This document shows, piece by piece, positions 11,889 through 24,435 of a stretch of DNA of 64,000 nt. Each line of letters starts with the position of its first letter. Position 1 is the first letter of the stretch. The position numbers and the translations under genes are program-made. A model generated the notes under the pieces. It saw only the letters and a program-made list of their open reading frames with translations. It did no database searches and was not told the DNA's origin. This DNA is from Paragorgia papillata (Eukaryota; Cnidaria; Anthozoa; Scleralcyonacea; Coralliidae): NCBI GenBank assembly GCA_035771165.1, contig JAWNZC010000322.1, positions 6,000,501 through 6,064,500 on the forward strand, in the 5' to 3' direction.

Positions 11889-12964
11889 CTATCTCGGCCT
11901 GCATGATAGGTTTCCACAATGCGTCCTAATAGCCATCTTGGTAGATCCTTTTCCAAAACCAATACAAATGTGTCCTTCATTTAAATCTTTCACTATTTCA
12001 GTCCACTTTGGTCTAGTGTTCAACATTGGCAAATACTCCTTCATCCATCTCGACCACACTCGAGAAATGAGTTCTTGCACTTTGCGCCATCGCTTTTGAG
12101 GATTGAATTCCGTAGTATCCACGTTCTCTGGAGCAAATTGTCCACCCATTTGTCCATGGAGAAAGTGGTTCGGAGTCAGTGGCACATCATCTCTTGGATA
12201 TCGGCTGATTGTTATGTTATTGGTCTGCAATTAAGCAGACTCTCTACCCCAGCACATATTGTGATCAGCTCTTCGTCAGTCACGTCACTGTTCCCCAGTA
12301 CTGAATATATTGCCTTCTACGCGGCCTTCGCACCATAATTTCGAAAACCATCATGATGCCATCATGCACTGTGGTTCTTTGGATTTTCGTCTTGTCGAGT
12401 TGACTCAAGTTCCTTAAGCTCTCGCATGCCTGCCCCCAAAGTTCGTTCCATTATCACTGACCATCTCTTTAGGTACTCGTCTTGTAAACGCGTTGAGGAA
12501 GCTGTCTGTATCAAGACCCCATGCAACCTCCAGGTGCACGGCACGAGTGGTCAAACATGTAAACAAACACAACCAACGTTTTTGCCTACTCTTACCGCGT
12601 CCTTGAATTGTTTTAAACGGCCTGGCGTAATCCACAGCTGCCTGATCAAATGCCCAATATGTGAAGCGAAGTCTGTTCTGTGGTAAAGGTCCCATAATCT
12701 GTGTGGCAGCTTTGTTCTTTCGTTTCTTGCATTCATTGCACCAACAACAATCCAATCTCTCTGGTTGATCTGCAATAAGACGAAGTTGGTGCCTGCGGTG
12801 TGATTTGCTAGTTCGGGAAAGTGTTTAACAATTAGCTTGGTTACCCGGTGCCCTCTTGGCAATATGATGGGAAATCTGACATCATAAGGGAGTACTAGCA
12901 AAGCGCAGTCGACCATTACACGAATAAGAGCTTGCTCATCCAACTGAGTATATAACTTCATCAA
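11889..12964 (-). pseudogene. BEL/Pao integrase, broken
   Basis: Three frame-broken blocks: a zinc-binding-like N-terminus ([13 protein letters not shown]), the catalytic core ([15 protein letters not shown] through [10 protein letters not shown] to [11 protein letters not shown]) and a C-terminal block (PLTPNHFLHGQMGG, KRWRKVQELI). Stops and shifts separate them. Confidence 0.87.
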
Positions 12965-13169
12965 CAGCTTCTTGTTGCGTTAAACAAATTATATCTTCTT
13001 CTGTATCTCTTATTTCTGCAGGTAGTAGTTCTCTGCCACCATGTCTTGCTTCTGGATTCTGCATGTTGTTCACTACTCTTCTTACTCTTGCCTGTATGCG
13101 GATCAGATGCGTCCAGCTTGAGAAACGACTCGGCTCAAGTTTCCAATCTTTGTCCTGGAGCTCCTTGCT

Positions 13170-14702
13170 TACTTTTTTCTGAAGGGCTGGACCTTGACTC
13201 CGACAACTCCACACCTTTGTAACTCCTTGTTCCTCATTCTTCCTGTTGGTAGATTTTCCCTCCGGTAAATCCCTGGGGCAATTTTCATCTGAGGCCACTT
13301 CGATTTATCTTCTAGCAACCACTTTGGTCCATTCCACCATAAGGAACACTCTGATAACTCTGATGGGGTTGCTCCTCTTGAACACAAGTCTGCTGGATTT
13401 TGATCTGTCGGAACGTGTTGCCATTGTGACGGTTCAGTCGACATATGTATCTCTCCAATTCGGTTAGCAACAAATGGCCGAAAATCATTTCCACGACCGC
13501 GAATCCACCACCGGACATCTGTACTGCCTGAATAAAAGGTTACCATTTTCATCGGCAACCCAAGAAGGCGTATAAGATGCTTCGTTAACCGCAACCCTAA
13601 TACTGCTCCCATGCATCAGTTCCAGTCTTGGTACTGTTACTGATTTTAGTGGGGCAACTTTACTCTTTGATGCAATCATCCGACTGCTGACAGTAACATC
13701 GTCGTACTCGCATTGCAAATAGGCAACAGCTCCGTATGCCTGTAAGGAGGCATTCACGAATATAACAAGTCTCTTTGTCACTACTTTCTTTGCCTCACGC
13801 AGGTACCTTGCCACTCGCACATTCACCAAATTTTCTAACTGTCGAAACCATATCTTGATTCTATCTGAAATTTCATCCAGAATTTCATCATCCCAACCAT
13901 AACCCCTTGACCATAGTTCCTGGAGAAGAACCTTAGCGAGGAGGACAAACGGACTCACCAACCAAAGCGGATCAAACACTGTTGTCAATCTTCTTCAGTT
14001 TTGTCAAAGGAATGCCCGATGATATTGCTGGAGTAAATATGGTTAATACATCTTTTTTACTGTCCCAGGAAACGCCAAGGGTTTAACCACTGGATCACGA
14101 CCATCGTATATTCTCAACTCGGTTGCACGATCTTGCTCTGGTGTACTTTCTTGCTTGCATGCCTGCCAAGCTCCAAAGTCCATCCAACTGCTGGTATAAA
14201 TCAATTTCCTCTTCTGTTTCTACACTGTCGATTGAATCATTCATGCATGTATGTCGACTCGAGCACGGTTTCAGATGCTAAAGGATACGTCTCTTGGTTT
14301 CCTCTAGCATTCTCTTGGGCAACAAACTGAGATTCCATGGGTGCAAAGTTCTTTCCAAAGACCACACGACTAAACTCAAACACCTCTGGTTCACATCCAC
14401 TGTCCAGATTCCGCCACAGTATACGAAACATTGGACAATCACTCTCTACTTGAAGATAGATCTCTTTTACATCATATGCGACTGCGACTGGGTTACGATG
14501 AAAACGGATTAGTGACGTCAAAGAATTCCTTCTGTAACTTTGGCCCTGCGTGTACAAATTCATCTTTCTTCAGCTTCTCATTGCTACACAGACGAGAGAT
14601 TGCGGTTTCACGATTATTCGGTTGCTTTGGTCGGTTGTCTTCCCATGACACTCCTATCTTGTATCTGCAGGTTGTGCTTTCATCATCCATAGACTCTTCC
14701 AC
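13170..14702 (-). pseudogene. BEL/Pao reverse transcriptase - RNase H, broken
   Basis: The RT is readable from 14702 to about 14237, where the active-site region reads STYMHE followed by a stop; the continuation DSIDSVETEEEIDLY is in another frame. The canonical YMDD is therefore both substituted and frameshifted. RNase H-side text continues at 13988-13485 and 13612-13169 with overlapping frames. Not expected to be functional. Confidence 0.85.
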
Positions 14703-14739
14703 GTTGGTGGCATTGACTGAAACGTCTCAACTTCATTGT

Positions 14740-14935
14740 TCAAAACATGCACTTTCACTTTGACAAGTTTCGAAAGGCTGTTGAATGCTTAGTACTCCAG
14801 CTATTTCCGCATTCAGAAAGGTTTCGTTTGATGCATCATCATCCAGTATTGCGTTGATTTTAACCTTGCGATCATTTGCTTTCAACCACACTGCGACTGT
14901 ACGTGAATACGGTACACCACGTGCTGTTTAATCCT
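14740..14935 (-). pseudogene. BEL/Pao protease fragment
   Basis: Minus-strand translation shows a retropepsin-like TVAVWLKANDRKVKINAIL followed by an active-site-like DDDASNETF. The family usually has DDAS, so the extra D may be an insertion. The frame breaks before the RT. Confidence 0.6.
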
Positions 14936-15111
14936 CCTGTAGTTTATGACGTTGTTATATTGCTCTGATCAGGCCTGAGTCAACAGACCGAAAGCTTATA
15001 GTAGCCTGTGTACAGTAAAACGGCTTAGCAATTAAACGTGGTGTTTCCACAAAACTTATCTTGAAAACAATATTTTATATTGTTTGAAGGTTTGCATTGC
15101 AATTTATAAAT

Positions 15112-15250
15112 TAAATGTACTTCATGTGTTTTGTTTAAATTCTGAGCTTTTCGGATCGCTTACTCGAGCCGTCTTTAGAGAAGTGTGATGTGTTGTGACG
15201 TGTAACCGAAAGCTCAGAATTTAAACAAAACATGGTGAAAGTACATTTTA
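15112..15250. mobile_element. Foldback element (MITE-like)
   Basis: The arms 15112-15155 and about 15204-15250 are inverted copies centred on TTTAAATTCTGAGCTTT. A half copy of the ACGTGGTGTTTCCACAAA foldback family lies just left (15039-15057). Confidence 0.65.
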
Positions 15251-15857
15251 AAAATAACAATAGTTTCTCTCTCTTTTATGATCGGGGGTTCGCGCAGGCG
15301 CAAAACGTTTGAAAGCGGTGTCCTGTGGCGATATTCAATTTATAGTTATTAATCCATCTGTTTCCGTTTTGAATGTTTCATTATTTAGTTGTTTACTACA
15401 GTAACTATATACGCACGGATTAAACGGATTCGTTAATGCTTACAGGGGCTTTTATAGTCTGTATATAGCATATTGCTGTTTGATAATTTATAAAATCGAT
15501 TAAACACCAGTGATATACGATACGACTTTAACCACCCTTTGCTTTCTAGGACCTTCTTTTGAGGCGTTGAATCTTGAATGCCCTACGAGTTATTGATGAA
15601 AAAATAATTCTTTTAGCAATTTAAAACTTATAAGTTGTTAGCAAATATATCCATTTAATAAATTCCAAACTTAATCGGACTAAGTTACTGAACAAGTAAT
15701 TTAGCGTCGATGCACAGATGTTACTTATTTTGCGCCCCACGAGCGTCTGTGACGCGCTGGTACAAGCTGAAACGCGACTATTCAAGAGAACGTATTTGCT
15801 TCCGTTTAATAGTCGCCCGAAAAAGTTCGTTTTCTTGTTCCAAGTCAGTCTTTCAAG

Positions 15858-15903
15858 ATGTTTAAACTGCTTCTTTGCATCCTAACGATGCAAGCAGGTG
15901 CAG
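15858..15903 (+). CDS. Galaxin-like gene, exon 1 (signal peptide)
   Basis: ATG preceded by TTTCAAG; 15 codons plus one base with a hydrophobic core LLLCILTM and small residues AGA at the expected cleavage region. The donor GTAAGA fits exon 2's phase (G|CT gives Ala). Confidence 0.65.
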
Positions 15904-18900
15904 GTAAGAAACATTAATTTGTATATCTGATTGTGGAATATCTTATTTTAAAATGCACTACATATGCTCCATCAACAAATATTCTAGAATTCATTATTCA
16001 GCTTGATTTTCCCCTTGGGTGTTGTTCTTTCTAATTTACTTTCAAGAGATGTTTCAGTTTGTTAATATTCTTAGTTCTTTCAAACAGCGGCTTCGTGTGC
16101 GATGTAGGACTGCAAGCATTAATTAAACCTCAGATAGAGTTTATCATATCGTTTACCATCTACACGCGTAAAAATGCACAACTTGTTCACGGTTGTCAAC
16201 AGGCGTGAACAATGTTGTGCTGCCATCCGTGAACAATGTTGTGCTGCTCGCCGTGAACAAGTTGTCAACAAGTTGTTCACTTATGGTTCGAACAACTTGT
16301 TCACGGATAAATCAACAATCATGAACAAGTTGTTCCAACAGCACATTTTTATAGCCAACAACGTTGTTCGCACATGATACAACATGTTGTAACAGCATGA
16401 CGAAATAACAACGATGAACAACAATGTTACAACAATGGTGAACATGGTTGATGTATCAACACGTTCTTCGGTTGTTACAACATGCGTGAACAATGGCTGT
16501 TGTTTCATCAAGCTGTAACAACTTGTTGAAACAAGATGAACAATGTTGTTCATTTATCAATGTTGTTCACATATGTCAACAAGTTGTTACAGCATTGTTC
16601 AGGCAACAATGCTGTAACAACTTGCGAGATTTTTACGCGTGTAGACGATTCAAAATTTGTCATGAAATATTCATTTTTGAAGGGCGCATACTCAAAGTTC
16701 ATTGCAAGCCAGTTCACACTGGCTATTTCCGCTGATTTTAATGCAATAATGCAATTTGGACAATTTGAAATCGCTTGAGTAAACTACCGACGCTTTTGCT
16801 TTGATTTCGTCAACTTTCTTTACTCGGCTCAGTGCGCCCTAGCTGGTTACGAGGTTGACAGTATATAATTTATATTTTATTACGTCATGAAGGATCTATA
16901 CAAATAGAGCAACCTGATTGGCTGATAATGATCAATAACTGTTTTCATTGGTTTTTGTGACTTTGTGACGTCAACTGTGCATCTGTAAACGACCCAACAA
17001 ACTACTGCCATCCAAATTATATCAATTGGACCGTTGGTTTGCATTTTTTAGTAAAACATTTTTTATATACGTTGGGCAGGCGCATGCGCTAGTTGTACTG
17101 TATTAAACCAAGCGGTTGAAACTTTGTACGTTGATTGTGTGTACAAAAGTCGCTTTTAACAGCATTTATTATGCTGATGCCAGCAATAATATAATTTAAA
17201 ACTATGTAACTCAAGAAGTAATGATTGTATAACTTAAAATTTTTCCGAAAAGTAATAAAGATTTACAACATAATATATAAAACTACCAGCTTTACAGGTT
17301 TTATAATTTATATTTCAAAAACTCATTAATAATTCATGAGGAAAACACAAAGGAAATCAGTTCCATGTCCGTGGTTTTATATCTGATAAAGAAACCTCCT
17401 GATTTACATAAACTTTAGCTTTGATTTTCTCGGCTTAGACAACGCTATTTTTCAAATTTACTACGCCAATTAGCTTACCAAATGGGTCGTTTTTTGAAGC
17501 TATTTAAAATATTCGCAGTACGTGTTTTATCAGATCTAAAACACTCGGCTATCGCCTCGTGTTTTAAATCTGATAAAATACTGTCAGTCTGCTGCTCATG
17601 TTTTAAATATTACTTCAGAAAATGTGAAGTTAATTAAAGTGAAAACCATTTACCTGTATACTGTATAGTAATATAAAGGACTTGATTTATAGGACAATTA
17701 GAGAGCTTGTTAAGTTTACAGAAGTTATTTACTTATATATGGTACTTTTTTTTTTTTATCTATAATATAGCTCCTGTGTTTTCTCTTACTTGTGGCTCCA
17801 GTTCTTACGATCCTGCAACCCATGTTTGCTGTGGAAGTAAAGTGCTTTCTACAAAACAAGGCTCCAGTTGCTGTGGCCATATTGCTAACTACGACCCATT
17901 TTACTATGTCTGTTGCCATGGGAAAATTCTGGACAGTGCAGAAGGCTTTGGCTGCTGTGGAAATAAGAACTATGATCCTTATAGAGCAATTTGTTGCAGC
18001 GGAAAACTCCACCAAGCCGCCCCACACTACCAGTGCTGTCTTTCGGAAGCTCACGATCCTGAACGTTCAGTATGCTGTAACTATAATATACTTTCTAAGA
18101 CACTCACTAAGGTACTCACTGCTGTGGTAATCGCAATTACAACCCATCCGCTTCACTTTGTTGTGGAAGCAAGATACTCAGTCTATCATCAGGGAATACT
18201 GAATGTTGTGGAACTGTAAACTATAATCCAGTAAACTCAGTTTGCTGTAATAGAAACATTCTGCCAAGATCATCCGGAAATCAATGTTGTGGATCAAAGA
18301 ACTATAAACGTTATTTAAAGATATGCTGCGGTAGCAAACTTTGGTCAAAATCTCCTCACACATCATGCTGTGGTTATTTTGCCTACGATAACAAAATCCA
18401 AATCTGCTGTAGTGGTAAATTACACAGAAAATCAAGTGGATTATCCTGTTGTTCTAGAAAAAATTATCATCCTTCCTTGTCCGTGTGTTGTCGTGGTCGA
18501 ATACTCGGCAGGTGGCGGGGTTCGTCTTGTTGTCAATCACGTAATTATAATGCCAAGAGCCATATTTGTTGCAATAGTAGAGTTCAGGCAAGAACCATGC
18601 ATGGATTATCTTGCTGTGGTTCCCGTGCCTACCACCCAAGTATTCAACTCTGCTGCTCAGGAAGAGTAGTTAGAAAGACTAGTGGGACATCTTGCTGTGG
18701 CTCTCAAACCTATCAATCAAGCACACAAGTTTGCTGTCACAATACAGTACTCTCAAAAAATAGTGGTCGTCTTGCTGTGGTCCTTTAAGCTACAATCCAT
18801 CCAGTACGGTCTGCTGTTCAGGTGTTCTCTTAACCAGATCATCTGGCAGCAGTTGCTGTGAAACACAGAATTTCAATCCTTCAAGTTCTGTTTGCTGTGA

Positions 18901-19730
18901 GAAAAATATTCTACCAAGCTCTTCAGGCCTAACCTCCTGCTGTGGACCTATCAACTTTAATCCGTCACAGTCCACATGTTGTGGCGACCGCGTTCAACCA
19001 AAAAAAACCGGTCATAATTATTGCTGTGTAGAATGGGGTAGTCTATACAGCAGTCCACATTCTCATGGCATTTCCATGAGTACAAGTGTGTCAGTTTGCT
19101 GCAAAGGAGGAGTCTTTCCGAAATCATCATATATAATTAAATGGTTCTAAAAATTACGACAGTAACACCCAACTTTGCTGCAACGACAATTACATCTATC
19201 CAAAAACCAGTGGAAGCGCTTGCTGTGGGTCCTTGCCTTATAAGACTGGCTCTCACGTTTGTTGCAATAATAACATTCTCAACAAATCCAATGGAGCCTC
19301 TTGTTGTGGGTCGCACAACTATCACTCCACTTCAAAAATGTGTTGTAATGGTAAATTGCTAACACAGTCATCTGGTTATGAATGTTGTGGGTCCTCACAA
19401 TACCGCAAATCAACTCAAGTTTGTTGTTCATCCAACATTCACTCAAAGGCATACTCGTCTTCCACAGGCTGCTGTGGCTCTGAAATCTACAACACAAATA
19501 CTCATATGTGTTGTAACTACAACATTCTGCCAAAATCCAAAGGTACATCTTGCTGTGCTTCAGTTAACTACAATCCATCCACCCATGTCTGCTGTGTTTA
19601 CAACTTAAAGCTGAAATCAGAAGGTTCTTCTTGCTGTGACTACCTCAACTTTAACCAAAGCAAAGAAAAATGTTGTCACAATGATTTCCATGGTGGATAC
19701 TACCTTGTTCAAAAATCCAAGAGCTGTTAA
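15858..19730 (+). CDS. Galaxin-like secreted di-cysteine repeat protein (frame-broken)
   Basis: Exon 1 (15858-15903) encodes a hydrophobic signal peptide MFKLLLCILTMQAGA; exon 2 begins at 17771 after acceptor AATATAG and runs to TAA at 19728-19730. Exon 2 is almost entirely repeats of about 25-30 residues with two Cys-Cys pairs each, pattern CCG-x-x-x-Y-(D/N)P-x-x-x-x-CC-x-x-x-(I/V)L-x-(K)-SxG-x-x-CC; I count about 44 pairs. This is the galaxin pattern known from coral skeletal organic matrix, and related proteins occur in other metazoans. Three frame breaks (about 18115, 18766 and 19145) split exon 2 into four open blocks with no other stops. It may be a young pseudogene or a functional gene with assembly indels. 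Function in this organism is inference. Confidence 0.75.
16159..16645. mobile_element. TIR element filled with GTTGTTCA-type repeats
   Basis: It has 17-bp inverted ends (TCTACACGCGTAAAAAT and its inverse). Its interior is dominated by dispersed direct and inverted copies of ACAACTTGTTCAC / GAACAATGTTGT. It lies in the galaxin-like intron and has no credible ORF. Confidence 0.75.
17515..17590. repeat. Short inverted repeat in the galaxin-like intron
   Basis: TTTTATCAGATCTAAAACAC and its inverse flank a short GGCTATCGCC centre. Confidence 0.6.
17771..19730 (+). CDS. Galaxin-like gene, exon 2 (Cys-Cys repeats)
   Basis: Open blocks are about 17771-18115, 18120-18765, 18768-19147 and 19143-19730, in different frames. 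The repeat register continues across each break, so they were one reading frame. At the third break a Cys-Cys pair is missing (SSYIIK directly before GSKNYDS). The protein ends YYLVQKSKSC. Confidence 0.78.
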
Positions 19731-19970
19731 AATATTGCACTTACTATACAAGAAATTTGTTGTTTTATTTTAAGTTATAGCTCTGTTAGATTATTGATTG
19801 ATTAATTGATTAACTGGTTGACTGATTTACTGGTTATTTACTTTTTAATTGTTTTATAATTTAGATGGTAGCTTTGATAATTGCTTGGTTCATTGACTGA
19901 TTGATAATTGACATATAATAATTGATATAATAATTACCGTATGTTACTTGCAAATATTATAGTTACAGGG

Positions 19971-20245
19971 GCGGATTTAGGGGAGGTGGATTGGGTGGCT
20001 AACCACCCCCCTATTTGAGCCAGAAAAAATAGAACAGTTATATAGTTGATTGTGAATTGTAATAAAAAATACAAGTAATCCAAAACTTTTTCTACTGCTA
20101 AGTGCTCAAATGTTGCACTCAAAATGCTGGAAATTTCAGACACTCAAGACCTCAAAAATTTCTAAAGGCATGCCTTTGAACCCCATAGAAGACTTGGGCT
20201 TTGCCTTGGATCATCCCCCGTTTTACAATCCTAGATCCGCATCTG
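19971..20245. mobile_element. Foldback element remnant
   Basis: The ends GGGCGGATTTAGG and (CC)TAGATCCGC form an imperfect inverted pair around a CCACCCCCCTA / CATCCCCCG interior, a common layout of short DNA elements. Confidence 0.45.
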
Positions 20246-20749
20246 AGTTAATCACTATTAATGATCTATGACAACGTAGCACGTCAACAATGCAAATATT
20301 TTACTTCTGTAATGGGTATGTATATATAACCATTACATGGCTTAATGGTTACAAGTACTAGTGTTTTAAGTTAGCTTTAGTTAAGCTGATTTATGGTTTG
20401 GACGAGCAAAGGGAAAACGAAAACGTGAAGCTGTATATTGTTTAGGTTAAGCGAAAACTTGAAAACAACAAGAATCCTACCGTTAACTTTAAAATGATTT
20501 GACCACGGAGTGACTACAAACACTGCAGATCGAGTTTTTGTTTACCATACGGCGTTTGGTTTCTTCAAGTTCTCTGGTTTCTCATCAAGATATATTAAAC
20601 GGGTTGTTTGTATCCTTCTTTTCTTCGTGCTCCATTTCGTTTCGTTTAAATAAACGAAAGAAAAATACTATTTGTTTGAGAGTTAATAGTTTTCTTCGTC
20701 GCTAGTCACCAGTGTCCAACTATTCTTACCGCGTGACACCGTACCAAAC

Positions 20750-20776
<27 letters not shown>
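20750..20776. repeat. AT dinucleotide microsatellite
   Basis: Pure alternating AT over 27 bases. Confidence 0.95.
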
Positions 20777-20784
<8 letters not shown>

Positions 20785-20863
20785 CCCAGATTTCGTCTCC
20801 CTCGCTTTTTCTACACGCGTGTAAAGTGGACTACACGCATGTCGAGATTATATAGCACCCTCA

Positions 20864-20902
20864 CCGGGCTCCGGGCCTTCGGCCCTACGCCCGGGCTCGG
20901 GG
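20864..20902. repeat. GC-rich hairpin
   Basis: CCGGGCTCCGGGCCTTCGG followed by CCCTACGCCCGGGCTCGG forms a compact GC-rich stem in AT-rich surroundings. Confidence 0.5.
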
Positions 20903-22367
20903 AAAACAATGAAACCATAATTGTCTTCAACTATGTGCAACTATGCGGGGAAATACCGAATACGATATATTCCACCACTACGTCGATATGGCAATTTATA
21001 GTTTATATAAATTATGGTTAATGATATAGCAATTTCACTTTGTTCTGTCCAAGAAGTCATCACGTGCTTAGCTGACAGTCTGTACATGACTACCGTGTAC
21101 ACAAACAACCCAATGTCCTAAGAATACAACCTTTGTCTGTGCCAAAACAAAGGCACCACACAACTAAGCACTAATCCTAGGTATGCCATTAGTCACTCCG
21201 ACCATTCGCGCATCTACGTCCCTGGAGTAAGTTACTCTGATATTTCATAGTCAAAGAAAAAGAAAGTAAAGTAGAAAAAAGTTTATAAATCCAATCGCCT
21301 GCATGTCCTTGACCAACTGCCACAACCATCATTTTCGAGCAAACCATTACAATTGAAGGCTCTGGTATGCAACCACAAGGCCCGCTATCAGAGAAAAGTA
21401 TTTGTGAGTATGCTCCAATCATTAATGTTAAGTTAATAGCATGGTTTCGAGTGTAATTTGGTAAAAACACAAGTGAGTTTTTCAAAGCGGACTATCAAAA
21501 TGTTAAAGGTTTTTCAGCTTGTTCCCTCCTAGTGTTAGCAGTCTAAAAACGCTTCACTTCTTTCGATAATATTTAAAAAAGTTTACTCAAAGCACTAACA
21601 ATCTTCTAGTCTTCTTGTAAACACCTTTATAGTAATATTAAAGAATAGTTAGCTTAAATTTTGACGAATTGTCCTTCACTACTTCGAATCTAGAAGAGCC
21701 TGGGTACGAGGTTGGAATTCCCCATTCATCAAAATCCGCTGCAGAATTTTGTAGAATGTGATTGGCTCTTTTCAGTATTTTTATTGTTTTTGATTGGCTC
21801 ATTGGCTTTGAAAATTTGCATTGCATTTGCTTTTTACTGCACTGAATTTCCTTAAAAGGATTCAACGACTGACTTAAAGTTGTAATCAGTCCTAAATATT
21901 AGAAACCGAGAGCTTCCGGCGATTCGGACAGAAAATAGTTTCAGACAGAAGGACAGTATAAAGTTCTGGCATTAGAAGTGTTCTTAAAATATTGCATTCA
22001 GTTTCTCGACCTGGCCAATTTGTTGAACAACTTCTTGCTTTGAATTTGATTGCATGGTGTTTGACTAATAATCATATTTCCTATTGGTTCTTCAAAAACG
22101 AAAATGTCCATGTAATCGTTTTCATCCCGGCAAAACCTGGCTGAAAAACTGTTGAACTCGCTTCGATACGCGTTCGTTTACTTGACCGTGTGAATACATA
22201 GTGCTGAAAAGAACTGAAATAGAACATCGAAACGTTGTTTGTGTGTTTCGTGATCAAAGCAAGACTTAATAAATGAATACAGTCTTCGTGAAGACGCTTT
22301 CGTGGGTTAGCTAAGACTATAACAATCTTTTTATTAACGATGGGCTTACGAAATAAATAATAGACTT

Positions 22368-22571
22368 AAGGCTCGTTTACACCAGCGATATTTTCTGCGA
22401 TTTATCTCCTTCTGACACATGGAATCGAATGAATTGGCTTACTAATGTAATTTATTGAAACATGTATTTGTGCCAAACTATATGGTACAATACTTTCTTT
22501 AGTCATCCATTCAATCGCATGTGTCAGGATGAGAAAAATCGCAGCAAAGATCGCCTGTGTAAATGGGCCTT
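22368..22571. mobile_element. MITE, family GGCTCGTTTACAC
   Basis: The ends AAGGCTCGTTTACACC and the inverse GTGTAAATGGGCCTT flank GCGAT / ATCGC and CTGACACATG / CATGTGTCAG arm blocks. A second member is at about 46045-46217, so this is a repeated family here. Confidence 0.75.
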
Positions 22572-23298
22572 AATTAGTGTAAAATTGAAGTAAAACTAAC
22601 GTAACTTTGCCCTTATTTACTTGATAATTGCGAATTTCGGCCTGAAATCATCCACGTCAAATTACCACGTTAATTCAAAACTCATCTCGGCTTACCGGGC
22701 TAGCCCGCTCAATGTAATCGTTTCGTAAACCGCTTTCGCGGTTAACCGGGCCAGCCCGGTCCATGTAATCGCCCCCTTAAATAGAAAACTCGGAGTCATT
22801 GTCTATAACTGTCAAATATAAATCAACATTGAAACAAAATACTGCATTTGCTATAAAACTTTAATATATATTTTCAAAACAAAATATAAACAAAAACTAT
22901 TACATTATAAAGTGCCAGTAATTCTGCTTATCTTAAAGTGTCTGGAAGCTCCCTAAAATGGATATTTTCAAAATTACAGGGTTGTTTTTTTTTTGTGGAC
23001 GACATAAACGTATATTTCTTACTACCGATATAGACAGCAGGACGTGGACTTTCGTGCTTTTAAATGCTCTCGGCAGCGTACCACGTGAGTAGCAAATATT
23101 CCGTACATATTGCGGGCGCATAGTGCGATTGTCACAAAATGGCGGTTGAAGTGCTTGAGTTTGAGGATAATGCATTTCAAAATTCGGAACATAATCGTGC
23201 TGTCTTTGCGGTGAATATACTGAAATATCGGATGTAGAATTCCCGCGAGATGTAACTGTAGTTTTATGTTATCATTTTATTTAAGTTATTTAACAATT

Positions 23299-23580
23299 AT
23301 TCGCCGAAGGCGAGGTGAATATCTGTGAATAATAACCGAGACGAAGTCGAGGTTATTATTCGCCGATATTCACTGAGCCTAAGGTGAATAATTGTTTTAG
23401 TATAAATACACATTTTTGTACTTTTAGGAACAGCATTTTCTTTAAAATTGTTAATTTCCTCGTCTGTCGCATTGACAAATTGGCTGGCGGCCATTTTGAA
23501 TAAACGCTGTAGGTGATTATCGAGAATTAGTCCGAAGTAGCTCGACCAATCAGCGCGCGCGATTTTCTATAATCACCTGT
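23299..23580. repeat. Dispersed repeat with internal foldback, copy 1
   Basis: It contains an inverted pair around TAATAACCGAGACGAAG, then text including GGCGGCCATTTTGAATAAA. An inverted, shorter copy lies at about 36384-36565 inside PDS5. Confidence 0.7.
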
Positions 23581-24028
23581 GTATTTATAGTAAAATAGTA
23601 TATTCACTCCCTATCATTTGATCGATGCCATGTTAAAATGCTATAATTTAATCCACGATTTTTCAAAACTTCAAACGTCGTTGCCGAGTGCCTTTCAAAA
23701 CGCATACGTGTGGATAGGGCCAGAATTTATTGGAAAAGATGAGATGTGAATTTTTTACTTCATAGACACTTTAAGTATCAAAATTTTTGGTAACGACTTG
23801 AACTATAGTTGTATCTTAAAAAGATCTAATAACATGCATGAAATGACGACAATGAAATGACGACAGAATTAAAGAAATCTCTACGCCAGTTTGTTCAACC
23901 ATAACATAATATATGTACAAATTGGTATATACCAATTTTAAAAAGACAAAACATTTTCATTTTTTCCTCCGCTTTCTTTTAATCTAAAAGTTAATTTTTA
24001 ATTGGTTAGTAACTTATAGTCCGTGAAA

Positions 24029-24213
24029 CTTAAAGCCCGGTATACTATAGAGAGCGTTTCCAAATCAAGTTTCCGAAATAAATATTCCCGAAAGTTTCAG
24101 AGACAAAGTTACTATGATTATGGAGCGATTACAGGACTGTTCTATTATGCGAAACAAGTTTTGGAGACTTTTTTGAAATTGTGTTTCGGAAACTTGTATG
24201 CCGGGCTTTAAAG
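24029..24213. mobile_element. MITE with TTAA-containing ends
   Basis: TTAAAGCCCGGTATAC at the left pairs with GTATGCCGGGCTTTAA at the right, with CGTTTCC / GGAAAC arm continuation. TTAA at both ends would suit a piggyBac-type element; that class is inference. Confidence 0.6.
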
Positions 24214-24435
24214 GGGAAAATAATGGTAGTAATGCACCAATATATAGATCGTTTTCATCTAACCTCACAGTAGCCATATATATTACTTAATCCAAACAAT
24301 TTTTTTTTTTCAAAAGTCAAAAAATTAAGGATTTTTAAAATCAAAAAATCTCGTACACTTTCCAGAAAGTGATTTGCCCCTCGGTTTTCTCGTCAATATT
24401 TTCAAATAAATATTTGCTATTTGACGGACCGATTA

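Larger units (their letters stand above)
11880..14935 (-). mobile_element. Decayed BEL/Pao LTR-retrotransposon, pol region
   Basis: Reading on the minus strand, the order is aspartic protease (about 14930-14740), reverse transcriptase (14702-13990), RNase H (13988-13170) and integrase (12960-11889), the BEL/Pao order. Family-typical stretches include RYKIGVSWEDNRPKQ-like text before the RT, DQNPADLCSRGATPSEL after RNase H and [10 protein letters not shown] in the integrase. No gag and no LTR pair were recognised. Many frameshifts and stops break it into pieces, so it is a relic. Confidence 0.88.
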
